From: Microbacterium sp. 70-16
GTDB taxonomy: Bacteria > Actinomycetota > Actinomycetes > Actinomycetales > Microbacteriaceae
Length of the DNA: 64,000 bases
Direction: 5' to 3'
Assembly: GCF_001898315.1 (NCBI RefSeq)
Contig: NZ_MKTQ01000026.1
Location: 124,001 to 188,000 of the forward strand
Made by a program: the position numbers and the translations under genes. How positions within the stretch are numbered: the stretch's first letter is position 1; each line of letters opens with the position of its first letter. Positions 24,563-33,408 of this stretch are shown one piece after another. The notes beneath the pieces are model-generated. The model did not search any database. It was not told where the DNA came from and saw nothing but the letters and a program-made list of their open reading frames with translations.

Positions 24563-25930
24563 TCAGTGCGGGTGGCCGCGGAGGGGGATCACGGATGCGG
24601 GCAGCTCGTGCACCTTCGCCGACGCCTCGGCGGCCAGCGGGTTGGTCGACACCCCGTTCTCGCTCACGAGGCGGCCGCCGACGTAGACGGCCTTGAGGTT
24701 GCGGGGGCTCATCGCGAGCACGTACGAGCGGACGGGATGCCACAGCGGCCCGACATCCGGCATCCGCGGGTCGACGACGACGAAGTCGGCGAACTTGCCC
24801 ACCTCGAGCGATCCGACGCGGTCGTCGACGCCCATGATCTCGGCTCCGCCGAGGGTGTGCAGGCGCAGCATGAGCTCGGGCATCATCGACAACGGATCCT
24901 TCGTGCGTGCCCGCTGCATGTAGATGCCCATGCGCATGTTCTGCCACGGGTCACTCACGTCGGTGCACGCCTGATCGTCGAGCCCGACACCGACCTTCAT
25001 GCCCATCTCGAGCATCTCGGGCACCAGCGCGACGCCCGACGCGAGGCGACCGTTGGATGCCGGCTGCCACGACATCGAGGCGCCACCTGAGACCGACTCG
25101 GCGATGATCTCGGGGGTCGTCTGGATGAAATGGCCGAACATGAGCCCGAGGCCCAGCGCCCCGGCATCCCGATACAGCGCGAACTTGGACTGCTGGTGCT
25201 CGACCGCCTCGGGCGACTCGAGGAAGTGCGCCTGGTTCGTCACGCCGTAGCGACGCATCGCCTCGACCTCGAACTCGGCGGCCTCAGGATGCGGCGACCA
25301 CTGCACCTGGCCCATGATCGACGATCCGAGGGCGAAGTCGGCGTCCATCGCGCGGGTGTGCGCGACCTCGGCGGCGAAGCGGTCGAACACCTCGTCGGAG
25401 CTGCCGACCGTGACGTCCATGCCCGAGGCATCCACGAAGCGGATGCCCGCGTCGAGCGTCCCGTCGGCCTGCCGGTAGTGGTACTCGAGTCCGCGGATGC
25501 CCGCGGTGCCCGTGCGCTTACCGTCGACCATCGACTCCCACGCCTGCAGCGGGTCGGTGAAGTTGTACGCCGTCGTGACGCCGTTGGACAGGAAGTCGAG
25601 CGATCCGTGCAGCGTCGACCAGTACAGCTGCTCGGGCGTCATGTGGGCGGTCGTGCCTAGCATCGCGTCGCACCAGCCGTAGAGCGTGTCGGCGACGCCG
25701 AGGCCGCGCAGGCCGCTGGTGAACAGGTGCGAATGGCTCGAGACGAAGCCGGGCGCGACGAAGGCGCCCGCGACATCGAGGGTCTCGTCGGCCGTGGCAT
25801 CCGGCGTTCCCGAGCCGATCGCGGCGATGCGGCCGTCTTCGATCAGCATCCAGCCGTCTTCGATGTACCCGGGGTCGGCGGTGCCGGTGGGGATCGTGAT
25901 GAGACGCGCGTGGGTGACGAGGAGAGACAT
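24563..25930 (-). CDS. Amidohydrolase, guanine-deaminase/8-oxoguanine-deaminase-like (ATZ/TRZ family)
   Basis: 455 residues. Metal ligands His66 and His68 are in FVSSHSHLF, a later His is in NQAHFLES, and the catalytic/metal Asp lies in GVGLDDQACTDVSDPWQNMRMG; the C-terminal DRVGSLEVGKFADFVVVDPR is standard for the family. In a purine-degradation island it most likely deaminates guanine or a related purine to feed xanthine dehydrogenase; other aminohydrolase substrates cannot be excluded. The ATG at 25930 is set by -10 TACCGT 7 nt upstream, implying a leaderless mRNA. Confidence 0.75.
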   Translation of the reverse strand: MSLLVTHARLITIPTGTADPGYIEDGWMLIEDGRIAAIGSGTPDATADETLDVAGAFVAPGFVSSHSHLFTSGLRGLGVADTLYGWCDAMLGTTAHMTPEQLYWSTLHGSLDFLSNGVTTAYNFTDPLQAWESMVDGKRTGTAGIRGLEYHYRQADGTLDAGIRFVDASGMDVTVGSSDEVFDRFAAEVAHTRAMDADFALGSSIMGQVQWSPHPEAAEFEVEAMRRYGVTNQAHFLESPEAVEHQQSKFALYRDAGALGLGLMFGHFIQTTPEIIAESVSGGASMSWQPASNGRLASGVALVPEMLEMGMKVGVGLDDQACTDVSDPWQNMRMGIYMQRARTKDPLSMMPELMLRLHTLGGAEIMGVDDRVGSLEVGKFADFVVVDPRMPDVGPLWHPVRSYVLAMSPRNLKAVYVGGRLVSENGVSTNPLAAEASAKVHELPASVIPLRGHPH

Positions 25931-25937
25931 GCTCGTC

Positions 25938-25959
25938 ACGGTATCCGGGCGATGTTTCC
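25938..25959 (-). promoter_or_regulatory. Purine-island composite promoter element, deaminase gene
   Basis: On the minus strand GGAAAC (25954-25959), 10 bp, TACCGT (25938-25943). The start codon follows 7 nt after the -10. TGTTTCC here and GGAAACA at 25975-25981 also form a 7-bp inverted repeat. Confidence 0.7.
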
Positions 25960-25995
25960 GCGCTGTCACGGCCTGGAAACACGCAGGCACACCCC

Positions 25996-26017
25996 GGAAA
26001 CACGAGGGTTCTAGCGT
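25996..26017 (+). promoter_or_regulatory. Purine-island composite promoter element, LOG gene
   Basis: GGAAAC (25996-26001), 10 bp, TAGCGT (26012-26017), then 6 nt to the ATG. Another GGAAAC lies exactly 21 bp upstream (25975). The intergenic region therefore holds three in-phase half-sites for two divergent leaderless promoters. Confidence 0.72.
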
Positions 26018-26023
26018 CGGTGC

Positions 26024-26641
26024 ATGGGACGGTTCACAGTCACGGTCTTCTGCGGATCCTCGCCGGGGTTCGACCCGATCTACGTCGACGCCGCGCGCGC
26101 GGTCGGCACCGCGATCGGTCGCGCCGGCATGAATCTCGTCTACGGCGGCGGGCATGTCGGGCTCATGGGAACGGTGGCGGATGCCGCGGTGGCAGCCGGC
26201 GCACACGTCACGGGCGTCATCCCGCGCGCACTGCAGGCGCGCGAGGCCGTCAACCACAACATCGCCGAGCTCGTCATCGTCGACACGATGCACGAGCGCA
26301 AGATGATGATGGCCGACCGGGCGGACGCGTTCCTGGCCCTGCCGGGCGGGCCGGGCACGCTCGAGGAGCTCACCGAGCAGTGGACGTGGGCGCAGCTGGG
26401 CATCCACACCAAGCCCGTCGGCCTGCTCAACATCGACGGCTACTTCGACCCGCTGCTCGCGTTCGTCGGGAACATGCGCGACCGCGGCTTCACCCACCCG
26501 CGCTACACCGACATGCTCGTCGTGGCGACGGAGGCCGGCGAGGCCCTCGCGCGGCTGCGCGACTACGTGCCCCCGGCGCGCAGCGAGGCCTCGCCCGGCG
26601 CCGAGATGACCGGCGCGCTGTCGCTTCCCGTGCGTCCCTGA
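26024..26641 (+). CDS. LOG-family nucleotide phosphoribohydrolase
   Basis: 205 residues of the Rossmann-like LOG/TIGR00730 family. The N-terminal VFCGSSPG, GLVYGGG-type NLVYGGGHVGLMG and the signature PGGPGTLEEL with upstream HERKMMM are all present. These enzymes split nucleoside 5'-monophosphates into free base and ribose-5-phosphate. In this island it could deliver purine bases from nucleotides for degradation, rather than make cytokinins. It is preceded by a leaderless composite promoter. Confidence 0.85.
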   Translation: MGRFTVTVFCGSSPGFDPIYVDAARAVGTAIGRAGMNLVYGGGHVGLMGTVADAAVAAGAHVTGVIPRALQAREAVNHNIAELVIVDTMHERKMMMADRADAFLALPGGPGTLEELTEQWTWAQLGIHTKPVGLLNIDGYFDPLLAFVGNMRDRGFTHPRYTDMLVVATEAGEALARLRDYVPPARSEASPGAEMTGALSLPVRP

Positions 26642-26648
26642 CGCAGCG

Positions 26649-26716
26649 GCGCGGCGCGGCGGGTCAGCGCGGCGCGGCGGGTCAGCGCGGCGCGGCGGGT
26701 CAGCGCGGCTCGGCGG
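26649..26716. repeat. 18-bp tandem repeat over the 3' end of the allantoate amidohydrolase gene
   Basis: GGGTCAGCGCGGCGCGGC recurs with an 18-bp period, about 3.7 copies (GGTCA at 26662, 26680, 26698). On the minus strand each unit carries the TGA that ends the gene, so the gene has tandem in-frame stop codons. Strand slippage is the likely origin. Confidence 0.8.
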
Positions 26717-28091
26717 CGAGGTGCAGGATCGACTCGGCGAGGGCGCGGATGCCGTGGGCCACATCGCCCGCCGACACGAACTCGTCGGGGTGATGGCTGA
26801 TGCCGTCGGGGTTGCGCAGGAACAGCATCCCCACATCGGTGATCGCACCGAGCGCCATGCCGTCGTGGCCGGCCGGGCTGAACAGCACGGGCGCCGCGTC
26901 GGAGCGCACGGGCAGGGTCGCACGGATGCCGGCGGCCACGACGTCCTGCAGCAGAGGGGCGCAGAACACCGCCGGGGCGCTGTGCACCTCGCGGGCCGAC
27001 CAGCGCAGTCCGCGGCGGCCCATGATCTCGTCGAGGTCGCGCGAGAGCACGTCCCACACGCGGTCGCGTTCGCCGTCGAACTCGCCGCGCAGATCGAGCG
27101 AGAACCGCACCTCGCCGGGGATCACGTTGACGGCACCGGGGAAGGCCTCGAACCGGCCGACCGTGCCGATGATGTGGTGCTCCGCGGCGCAGACGCGCTC
27201 GACGGCGAGCGCCGCCTCGCTTGCGCCCAGCAGGGCATCGTGGCGCATGTCGTAGGGAGTGCCACCGGCGTGCCGCGCCTCACCCTCGACGACGAGCTGG
27301 AACCGGCGCGCCGACGCGATCGACGACACGACCGCGAGGGGCTCCCCGGCGCGGTCGAGCGCGGGTCCCTGTTCGATGTGGGCCTCGAGGTAGGCGACGA
27401 GCTCGTCGGGGCGGCGGGCCGCCTCGCCGATACGCGCGGGGTCGAGCCCGAACTCAAGGAACGCCTGCCGCAGGCTCACCCCTTCGGCATCCGTCAGCGT
27501 CCACCACGCGTCGTTCCACGAGCCGGCGACCGCCGACGAGCCCAGCAGCGCCTTGCCGAACCGGGTGCCCTCCTCATCAGAGAAGGCGACGACCTCGATC
27601 GGGAACAGCAGTGGCAAGGCCCAGCCGTTTTCGGTCGGCACCCGCAGCAGCCGTACGACCTCGAGCGCGATGAGCACGCCCGCGATGCCGTCGAACCGGC
27701 CCGCGTCGATGACCGTGTCGAGGTGCGACCCGAGCAGCAGCGCGGGGGCGTCGGATGGTCTCGATACACCGTCGCCGCGCGACGGCACTCGACCACCGGG
27801 GGAGGCGTCGCTGCGCGACGGCACTCGACCACCGGAAGCGTCGTCACCGACGGCGTCGATCCGCCCGACCTGGTTGCCCGCGGCATCCTGCCACGTGCGC
27901 ATGCCGACCTCGCGCATCCACTCGGCGGCGAGGCGGTTGACGCGGGCGTGCTCGGGCGAGAGGTAGACGCGCTCGATGCGCCCGGGCGTCGCGGTGACGC
28001 GGGCGAGCTCGTCGCACCGCGCCATGACGCGGCGCGCGGCTGCCGCGACGGCGTCCGGCGACGCGGTGAGCAGGCGAGATGACGCGCTCAC
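26700..28091 (-). CDS. Allantoate amidohydrolase (M20 hydantoinase/carbamoylase family)
   Basis: 463 residues. Metal ligands appear in LLLGSHLDTV (His and Asp), FSDEEGTRFG (Glu) and EAHIEQGP (His); the dimerisation-domain RHAGGTPYDMRHDA and the C-terminal SPAGHDGMAL (His) complete the site. The family hydrolyses allantoate or N-carbamoyl amino acids; beside allantoinase and a PucG-type gene, allantoate to ureidoglycine, CO2 and ammonia is the best call. The GTG overlaps the pucG stop (GTGA). An insert of ~30 residues just before GSHLDTV contains two 12-residue repeats (GGRVPSR...) encoded by a dispersed element. Confidence 0.87.
   Translation of the reverse strand: MSASSRLLTASPDAVAAAARRVMARCDELARVTATPGRIERVYLSPEHARVNRLAAEWMREVGMRTWQDAAGNQVGRIDAVGDDASGGRVPSRSDASPGGRVPSRGDGVSRPSDAPALLLGSHLDTVIDAGRFDGIAGVLIALEVVRLLRVPTENGWALPLLFPIEVVAFSDEEGTRFGKALLGSSAVAGSWNDAWWTLTDAEGVSLRQAFLEFGLDPARIGEAARRPDELVAYLEAHIEQGPALDRAGEPLAVVSSIASARRFQLVVEGEARHAGGTPYDMRHDALLGASEAALAVERVCAAEHHIIGTVGRFEAFPGAVNVIPGEVRFSLDLRGEFDGERDRVWDVLSRDLDEIMGRRGLRWSAREVHSAPAVFCAPLLQDVVAAGIRATLPVRSDAAPVLFSPAGHDGMALGAITDVGMLFLRNPDGISHHPDEFVSAGDVAHGIRALAESILHLAAEPR
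27757..27835. repeat. Dispersed GGTCTCGATAC-type repeat inside the allantoate amidohydrolase gene
   Basis: The element begins GGTCTCGATACACC and ends ACTCGACCACCGG (27799). A second GCGCGACGGCACTCGACC-ACCGG copy follows at 27813-27835, 36 bp after the first (27777). The period is a multiple of three, so the frame stays open. Confidence 0.65.
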
Positions 28092-29350
28092 GCGGCCGCC
28101 GCGTAGATGTCTGCGGCCGCCTCGACACCGCCGCCCGCGGGCACGGCTGCCCCGAACCGCCGCAGCACGGCCTCGAGCGCCGCGAGCGTCGTGAGCACGG
28201 CGTCCTTGCGGGCGTTGTAGCCCATCGTCCCGATGCGCCAGACGCGTCCGTGCAGGGGCCCGAACGAGGTTCCGATCTCGATGCCGAAGTCCTCCAGCAG
28301 TGCCGAACGCGCGGCATCCCCCGGCACGCCCTCCGGGATCTCGACAGCGACGACGTTGTTCATCTTGTGCGCGACGTCGCCGAAGACGCCGAGGCCGAGG
28401 CCCCGCACACCCGCGAGCATCGCGCGCCCGGCGAGCTCGTGCCGGGCGATGACCTCGTCGCGCCCCTCGAGCAGCAGCACGCGCGCGCACTCGCGCGCCG
28501 CGTACAGCATGCTCGTCGCCTCGGTGTGATGGTTGAGCCGCCGCGGCCCCCAGTAGTCGAGGATCATGCCGAGGTCGAAGTAGTTCGAGAGCACGAAGTC
28601 GGATGCCGCGACGTCGCCCGCCTCGCGGATGCCCGCCTCGACGCGCCCGCGCGAGCGGATGACGTCGACCGCGCGCTCCGACAGCGTGATCGGCGACGAG
28701 CCCGACGGCCCACCGAGGCACTTCTGCAGGCCGGCGGTCGCGGCATCCAGTCCCCACGCATCCGCGTCGAACGCGTTGCCACCGAGGGACGCGGTCGCGT
28801 CGGAGTAGAACAGGACTCCGTGGCGGGCGCAGATCGCGCCGATGTCCTCGAGCGGCTGGTTCATCGTCGTGGACGTGTCGCCCTGCACGAGGGCGAGCAG
28901 GGTCGGCTTCACGCGGATGATCGCCTCTTCTATGACGGATGCCGGGAACACCTGCCCCCACTCCGTTTCGATCGTGTGCACCTCGGCCTGCGCGCGCTCG
29001 GCGATCTCGGCGAGCAGGTGCCCGAACCGCCCGAAGACGGGCACGAGCACACGATCGCCGGGCCGCACGAGCGAGACGATGGCGGCTTCGATGCCGGCGC
29101 GGCTCGTTCCGTCGATGAGCAGGGTCGCGTCGTTGGCGGTGTTCCAGACGCCCCGGTAGAGCTCCTGCGTCTCGGCCATCGCGGTCGTCATGAACGGGTC
29201 GTACTGCCCGACGAGCGGTGCCGACATCGCGCGCAGGACGCTGGGGTAGGCCGAGATGGGGCCAGGGCCCATCAGCAGGCGTGCGGGCGGGTCCACAGGG
29301 CCGGGGATAGCAGGGCCGGGGATTGCAGGGCCGGGGATGACGGTGGTCAT
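28088..29350 (-). CDS. pucG: (S)-ureidoglycine-glyoxylate aminotransferase (PucG type)
   Basis: 420 residues of class-V PLP aminotransferase. Substrate loop LLMGPGPISAYPSVL, Asp of the PLP site in LFYSDATASLGG and the PLP Lys210 in GLQKCLGGPSG are seen; HKMNNVVAVEIPEGV is in the C-terminal half. In Bacillus PucG transfers the amino group of ureidoglycine to glyoxylate, giving oxalurate and glycine. Placement after allantoinase and before allantoate amidohydrolase supports this over plain alanine-glyoxylate transamination. The ATG overlaps the upstream stop. A proline-rich N-terminus (IPGPAIPGP repeats) comes from a short tandem repeat. Confidence 0.85.
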   Translation of the reverse strand: MTTVIPGPAIPGPAIPGPVDPPARLLMGPGPISAYPSVLRAMSAPLVGQYDPFMTTAMAETQELYRGVWNTANDATLLIDGTSRAGIEAAIVSLVRPGDRVLVPVFGRFGHLLAEIAERAQAEVHTIETEWGQVFPASVIEEAIIRVKPTLLALVQGDTSTTMNQPLEDIGAICARHGVLFYSDATASLGGNAFDADAWGLDAATAGLQKCLGGPSGSSPITLSERAVDVIRSRGRVEAGIREAGDVAASDFVLSNYFDLGMILDYWGPRRLNHHTEATSMLYAARECARVLLLEGRDEVIARHELAGRAMLAGVRGLGLGVFGDVAHKMNNVVAVEIPEGVPGDAARSALLEDFGIEIGTSFGPLHGRVWRIGTMGYNARKDAVLTTLAALEAVLRRFGAAVPAGGGVEAAADIYAAAA

Positions 29351-30921
29351 GGTGCTTCCGTTCCGGTGGTGAGGGCGTGCAGGGCGAGGCCCTGCCGCAC
29401 GAGGGCGATGTCAGTCCCGGCACGTGCGATGAGGCAGACGCCGACGGGGGCGGGGCCAAGGGGCGAGGCGACCGTCAGCAGCGGCACCGACAGGGCGGGC
29501 AGCCCCGCGACGGCGGCGGGAGTCGTGAGCCGCAGCGTGGCCTGACGTACGGCGTCGATGCCCTCGCCGCCGGCCGTCCGCGCGGGGGCGGGGCCAGGCG
29601 CGGTCGGCAGGATCAGCACGGCATCCGTCACGAGGTCGGTGAGCCGCGCGCGCAGCGGAGCGAGGGCGGCGCGGGCGGCGGCCTCGTCGGCCGCCGTGAC
29701 GGCGGCGGCCGCACGGAAACGCTCGGCGACGGCCGGGCCCGTGGCGCCCGGATGCGCGCGCAGCCAGTCGCCGTTGTTGCGCCAAGCCTCCGCGCCCTGC
29801 ACCGTGCGGAACGGCACGAGGTAATCATCGAGGTCGCCGATCGAGGCGGTCTCGACGGGCAGAGCGGATGCCGCGACGAAGGTTTCGAACGCGGCGCGCG
29901 TGGCGGGATCCGCGACATCCAGGGCCTCGGCCGGCATGACGAAGCGCCACGGCAGGTCGGCGCCGGACTCGCCGAAGACCGACTCGGTCGAGTCCGACCC
30001 GTCGTAGCTGAGGCACCAGTCTGCGACGCGCTGCAGGGTCGCGCCATCGCGCGTGAGCCAGCCGACGGTGTCGAAGCTCTGCGCAAGGGGCAGCAGGCCC
30101 TGCCTCGGCACGAGCCCGTGCGTCGTGCGCAGACCCCACAGCCCCTGGTACGACGCGGGCACGCGCACGCTGCCGGCGGTGTCGGTCGCGAGGCCGACGT
30201 CAGCCTGGCCCGTCGCGACGGCCGTCGCCGGTCCGCTCGAGGAGCCGCCGGGCAGCGCGCCCGGGAGGGCTGCGTTCGGCGGGGTGCCGTAGTGCGCGTT
30301 GTCGCCCGCGATCGAGTAGGCGAACTCGTCGGTGCGAGCGATGCCGCGCAGCGACGCTCCGCCGCGGAGCAGGTCGGCCACCGCCGGAGCCGTCGTCGTT
30401 TCGGCACGCGCCGAGTCGAGGTAGGTGGGGTTGCCCGCGCCGATGCGGTAGCCCTTGATGGCGAAGAGGTCCTTGACGGCGACGGTGAGACCTTCCAGCG
30501 GACCGTCCCACGCGCCCTGGAACAGCGGGTCGCCGACCGACCGCCAGACCGACCGGTCGAGGGCCTGCGCGCGCGGCGTGACGTGGGCGGCTGTGATGAG
30601 CCAGCGCCCGTCGAGGCGTTCCCAGACCTGCGTCTGCAGTCCCGTGCCGCCACCGCGGAAGCGCGAGACCGACACGAGCAGCGCGACGTCGTCTGCCAGC
30701 GGGCGGTACTCGATGCGCTCGATCGTGCGAGGCGGAACTCCGCCGCGCAGGCCGCGGAACGCGCTGATCGTGTCGTGCCCGACGAGCAGGCCCGCTCCGT
30801 CGCCGCGCATCGTGTCGGCGCCGGGCGCAAACGCGGCATCCAGCGCATCGAGGTCGTTCGCGAGAATGGCGGCCTCGTACGCGTCGAAGGCCGCCCGCAG
30901 GTCGGCGGGGATCTCGGTCAC
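29347..30921 (-). CDS. AtzH-like/AtzE-like fusion amidase, candidate oxalurate amidohydrolase
   Basis: 524 residues. Residues 1-~130 form a SnoaL-like DUF3225 (AtzH/HpxZ) domain; ~131-524 is an amidase-signature enzyme (AtzE/HpxY type). The catalytic triad is Lys150 (VAVKDLF), Ser227 (GGSSSGPA) and Ser251 (DTAGSVRVP), with the spacing of known amidases. In Klebsiella hpx clusters the two domains are separate genes beside purine degradation genes. Oxalurate made by PucG is a plausible substrate, by inference. No AtzG-like partner gene is visible. GTG 30921 is set by the overlap with the preceding gene. Confidence 0.8.
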   Translation of the reverse strand: MTEIPADLRAAFDAYEAAILANDLDALDAAFAPGADTMRGDGAGLLVGHDTISAFRGLRGGVPPRTIERIEYRPLADDVALLVSVSRFRGGGTGLQTQVWERLDGRWLITAAHVTPRAQALDRSVWRSVGDPLFQGAWDGPLEGLTVAVKDLFAIKGYRIGAGNPTYLDSARAETTTAPAVADLLRGGASLRGIARTDEFAYSIAGDNAHYGTPPNAALPGALPGGSSSGPATAVATGQADVGLATDTAGSVRVPASYQGLWGLRTTHGLVPRQGLLPLAQSFDTVGWLTRDGATLQRVADWCLSYDGSDSTESVFGESGADLPWRFVMPAEALDVADPATRAAFETFVAASALPVETASIGDLDDYLVPFRTVQGAEAWRNNGDWLRAHPGATGPAVAERFRAAAAVTAADEAAARAALAPLRARLTDLVTDAVLILPTAPGPAPARTAGGEGIDAVRQATLRLTTPAAVAGLPALSVPLLTVASPLGPAPVGVCLIARAGTDIALVRQGLALHALTTGTEAP

Positions 30922-32003
30922 GCGTCGCCCGCCCTCGCGACGTCGGCGAAATCGGCCTCGCGGATGCGGGCGTGCACGCCGCACACGATGTCGACGACCT
31001 GCGAGATGTCGAAGTCGGTGGCCGCCGACAGGTACGCGTAGGCGAGGTGCTCGGCCATGCCGTACCGGGCGGCGAGCAGGTCGAGCGCCGCGCGCACGGC
31101 CTTGCGCATCGCCTCGTTGAGGTCAGGGTCGAGCCCCGTCGGCACGAGGTACTCGCCGGTCCGCACGAGGGGACCGGTGACCTCGCCGAAGGCGGCGAGA
31201 GCCTCGTCGCGCGGCACGACCTCGAAGCGCAGTGTCGCGCGCAGGGACGCCTCGAGCGCCGTCAGCGCGACTTCGCCGTCACCCTGTGCGAAGTGCGGGT
31301 CGCCGACATACGCGAGGGCGCCCGGCACCTGCACGGGCAGGTACAGGACCGCGCCCTCCACGAGAAGGTTGATGTCGATGTTGCCGCCGTGCGAGCCGGG
31401 CGGCACCGAGTGCGGACGCTCCGGCCCCGCGACGGCGACGCCCATCGTGCCGAGGAACGGCGCGAGCGGAAAGCCCACGACGCGCTCGCCACACTCGACG
31501 AGCGGCAGGCGTCCCGCGCCGCCGGCCACCGGCGTGAAGACGCTGACGTTCTCGGGGCCGCGCGGCAGCGTGCCGGGCAGCGCCCCCTTGCCGTGCCGGT
31601 TCGAGATGACGCCGTACGGCACGCGCGGCGCGAGCTCGATGACCGTGATCTTGAGCAGGTCGCCGGGTGCCGCTCCCTCAACGAAGACGGGACCCGTGAC
31701 GACGTGCGGCCCGTCGGCGACCGCGTCACGGGGGACGGATGCCGCGATCTCGATCGCATCGGTGAGCACCGCCTCGGCGGCGACCCCATGACCCGTGAAG
31801 TAGCCGAGCGGATCCTGCCCCTGATCAGGGAGCATGCCTTCGTGGCTGACGGTGTCGAACGTGACGGTCGCCCCGGCCGGAACGGCCAGCACCGGGGCAT
31901 CCGTCTCGCACGGAAGCCTTCCCCACAGCACCGTCTGCGGCGACGCGGCGACGTAGTGATCACCGGGGATGGGCCCGATTCCGGGTTGCAGGATCTCGCT
32001 CAC
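30918..32003 (-). CDS. Acetamidase/formamidase family protein
   Basis: 361 residues. Family features are FDTVSHEG, VFVEGAAPGDLLKITV, the GSHGGNIDINLLVEGAVLYLPV core and DPHFAQGDGEV. These enzymes hydrolyse short amides to acid and ammonia. Embedded between allantoinase and the fusion amidase with GTGA overlaps on both sides, it probably acts on a late ureide-derived amide such as oxamate or formamide; this is inference from position. GTG 32003 follows from the overlap. Confidence 0.82.
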   Translation of the reverse strand: MSEILQPGIGPIPGDHYVAASPQTVLWGRLPCETDAPVLAVPAGATVTFDTVSHEGMLPDQGQDPLGYFTGHGVAAEAVLTDAIEIAASVPRDAVADGPHVVTGPVFVEGAAPGDLLKITVIELAPRVPYGVISNRHGKGALPGTLPRGPENVSVFTPVAGGAGRLPLVECGERVVGFPLAPFLGTMGVAVAGPERPHSVPPGSHGGNIDINLLVEGAVLYLPVQVPGALAYVGDPHFAQGDGEVALTALEASLRATLRFEVVPRDEALAAFGEVTGPLVRTGEYLVPTGLDPDLNEAMRKAVRAALDLLAARYGMAEHLAYAYLSAATDFDISQVVDIVCGVHARIREADFADVARAGDA

Positions 32004-33361
32004 GCCGTTCCTCTCGACAGGAGGCGGCCCGCCGGTGGGCGCCTCAGCCACGGCGCCTCGCCGGCGCCGCCTTCGCTCGCGTCGTACACACTCTGCCCGC
32101 GCAGCCACGTGCGGCGCACGCGTCCGGTGAGGACCTTGCCGTCGTAGGCCGAGATGGGGTTGCGGTGCTGTAGGGCGCGCGCCTCGATGCGCAGGGTGTC
32201 GTCGAGGCCGAACACCGTGAGGTGCGCGGGCGCGCCGACGACGATCTCGCCGACGCCCGTCAGCCCCGCGACGCGCGCGGGACCGGTCGTGAACAGCGGC
32301 ACGAGTGTGTCGAGCGGGATGCCGCGGCGGCGCGCCTCGGTCCAGACGGCCGAGAGCCCCACCTGCAGGCCCGCGATGCCGCCCCATGCGAGGCCGAAGT
32401 CGCCGTTGCCCGACCGCTTGAGGTCGACGGTGGAGGGCGAGTGGTCGCTCACGATCGCGTCGATCGTGCCGTCGAGGATGCCCTGCCACAGCAGGTCCTG
32501 GTTGCCCGCTTCACGGATCGGCGGACAGCATTTGAACTCGCTCGCGCCGTCGGGGATCTGCTCGGCGGTGATCGTCAGGTAGTGCGGGCAGGTCTCGACG
32601 GTGAGGTCGACGCCGTCGGCCTTGGCGGCGGCGATCGCGGGAAGAGCGCGCGCGTCACTCAGGTGCAGGATGTGGGCGCGTGCGCCGTGGCGCCGCGCGG
32701 CGGCGATGACGGCGTCGATCGCGGCCTCTTCGCTCGCCGGCGGGCGCGACGCGAGGAAGGCCGCGTAGCCGCGCCCGAGCGACCCGTCGCCGGAAAGGAG
32801 GTCGGGGTCTTCCGCGTGGACGATCAGGCGCGAGCCGATCGCCGCGACCTCGGCCATCGCCCGGTCGAGCTGGTCGCGGTCGAGGTGCCCGAACTCGTCG
32901 ACGCCGCTCGGCGCGAGGAAGCTCTTGAACCCGTACACGCCCGCGTCGTGGACCGGCCCGAGCGCACCGAGGTTCTCCGGGACGGCGCCGCCCCAGAACC
33001 CGATGTCGACATAGGCGGATGCCGCGGCCGCCGCCCGCTTGATCTCGAGGGCCTCCGTCGTCGTCGTCGGCGGGATCGAATTGAGCGGCATGTCGACGAG
33101 GGTCGTCACGCCGCCCGCGGCCGCGGCGAGCGTCGCCGACCGGAAGCCCTCCCATTCGGTGCGGCCGGGTTCGTTGACGTGCACGTGCGAGTCGACGAGA
33201 CCGGGGAGCAGGGCCGCGTCTTCGGGCACTTCGACGGCGCCGCGCGGGGCACCGCTGGGCATCCGCACGTCGACGATGACGCCGCCCTGTACGACGACCT
33301 CGGCCGGACGGAAGGCGCCGTCGATCCAGGCCCGCGCGGCACGGACCACCAGTTCCGACAC
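32000..33361 (-). CDS. allB: Allantoinase
   Basis: 453 residues of the cyclic amidohydrolase family. Metal ligands His59 and His61 (VDSHVHVNEPGRTEW), the carboxylated Lys in YGFKSFLAP, His in LIVHAED and ILHLSDA, and Asp in DAIVSDHSPST are in order; NEPGRTEWEGF and CPHYLT favour allantoinase over dihydropyrimidinase. It opens allantoin to allantoate. The GTG start has GGGAGG 5 nt upstream. It is first in a five-gene overlapping minus-strand operon running through to allantoate amidohydrolase. Confidence 0.92.
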   Translation of the reverse strand: MSELVVRAARAWIDGAFRPAEVVVQGGVIVDVRMPSGAPRGAVEVPEDAALLPGLVDSHVHVNEPGRTEWEGFRSATLAAAAGGVTTLVDMPLNSIPPTTTTEALEIKRAAAAASAYVDIGFWGGAVPENLGALGPVHDAGVYGFKSFLAPSGVDEFGHLDRDQLDRAMAEVAAIGSRLIVHAEDPDLLSGDGSLGRGYAAFLASRPPASEEAAIDAVIAAARRHGARAHILHLSDARALPAIAAAKADGVDLTVETCPHYLTITAEQIPDGASEFKCCPPIREAGNQDLLWQGILDGTIDAIVSDHSPSTVDLKRSGNGDFGLAWGGIAGLQVGLSAVWTEARRRGIPLDTLVPLFTTGPARVAGLTGVGEIVVGAPAHLTVFGLDDTLRIEARALQHRNPISAYDGKVLTGRVRRTWLRGQSVYDASEGGAGEAPWLRRPPAGRLLSRGTA

Positions 33362-33408
33362 GTGGACCTCCCGGTGCGCTGCAGCCCCGGTTCGGGCTGT
33401 GGATCACG

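Noticed and set aside
26024..26641. Cytokinin-activating LOG enzyme for plant interaction
   Set aside because: The sequence fits the family but no isopentenyltransferase is nearby; purine base release fits the context better.
24563..26923. Deaminase frame extended ~330 residues upstream to 26923
   Set aside because: The extension crosses the divergent promoter and overlaps the LOG gene; the composite promoter and family start support ATG 25930.
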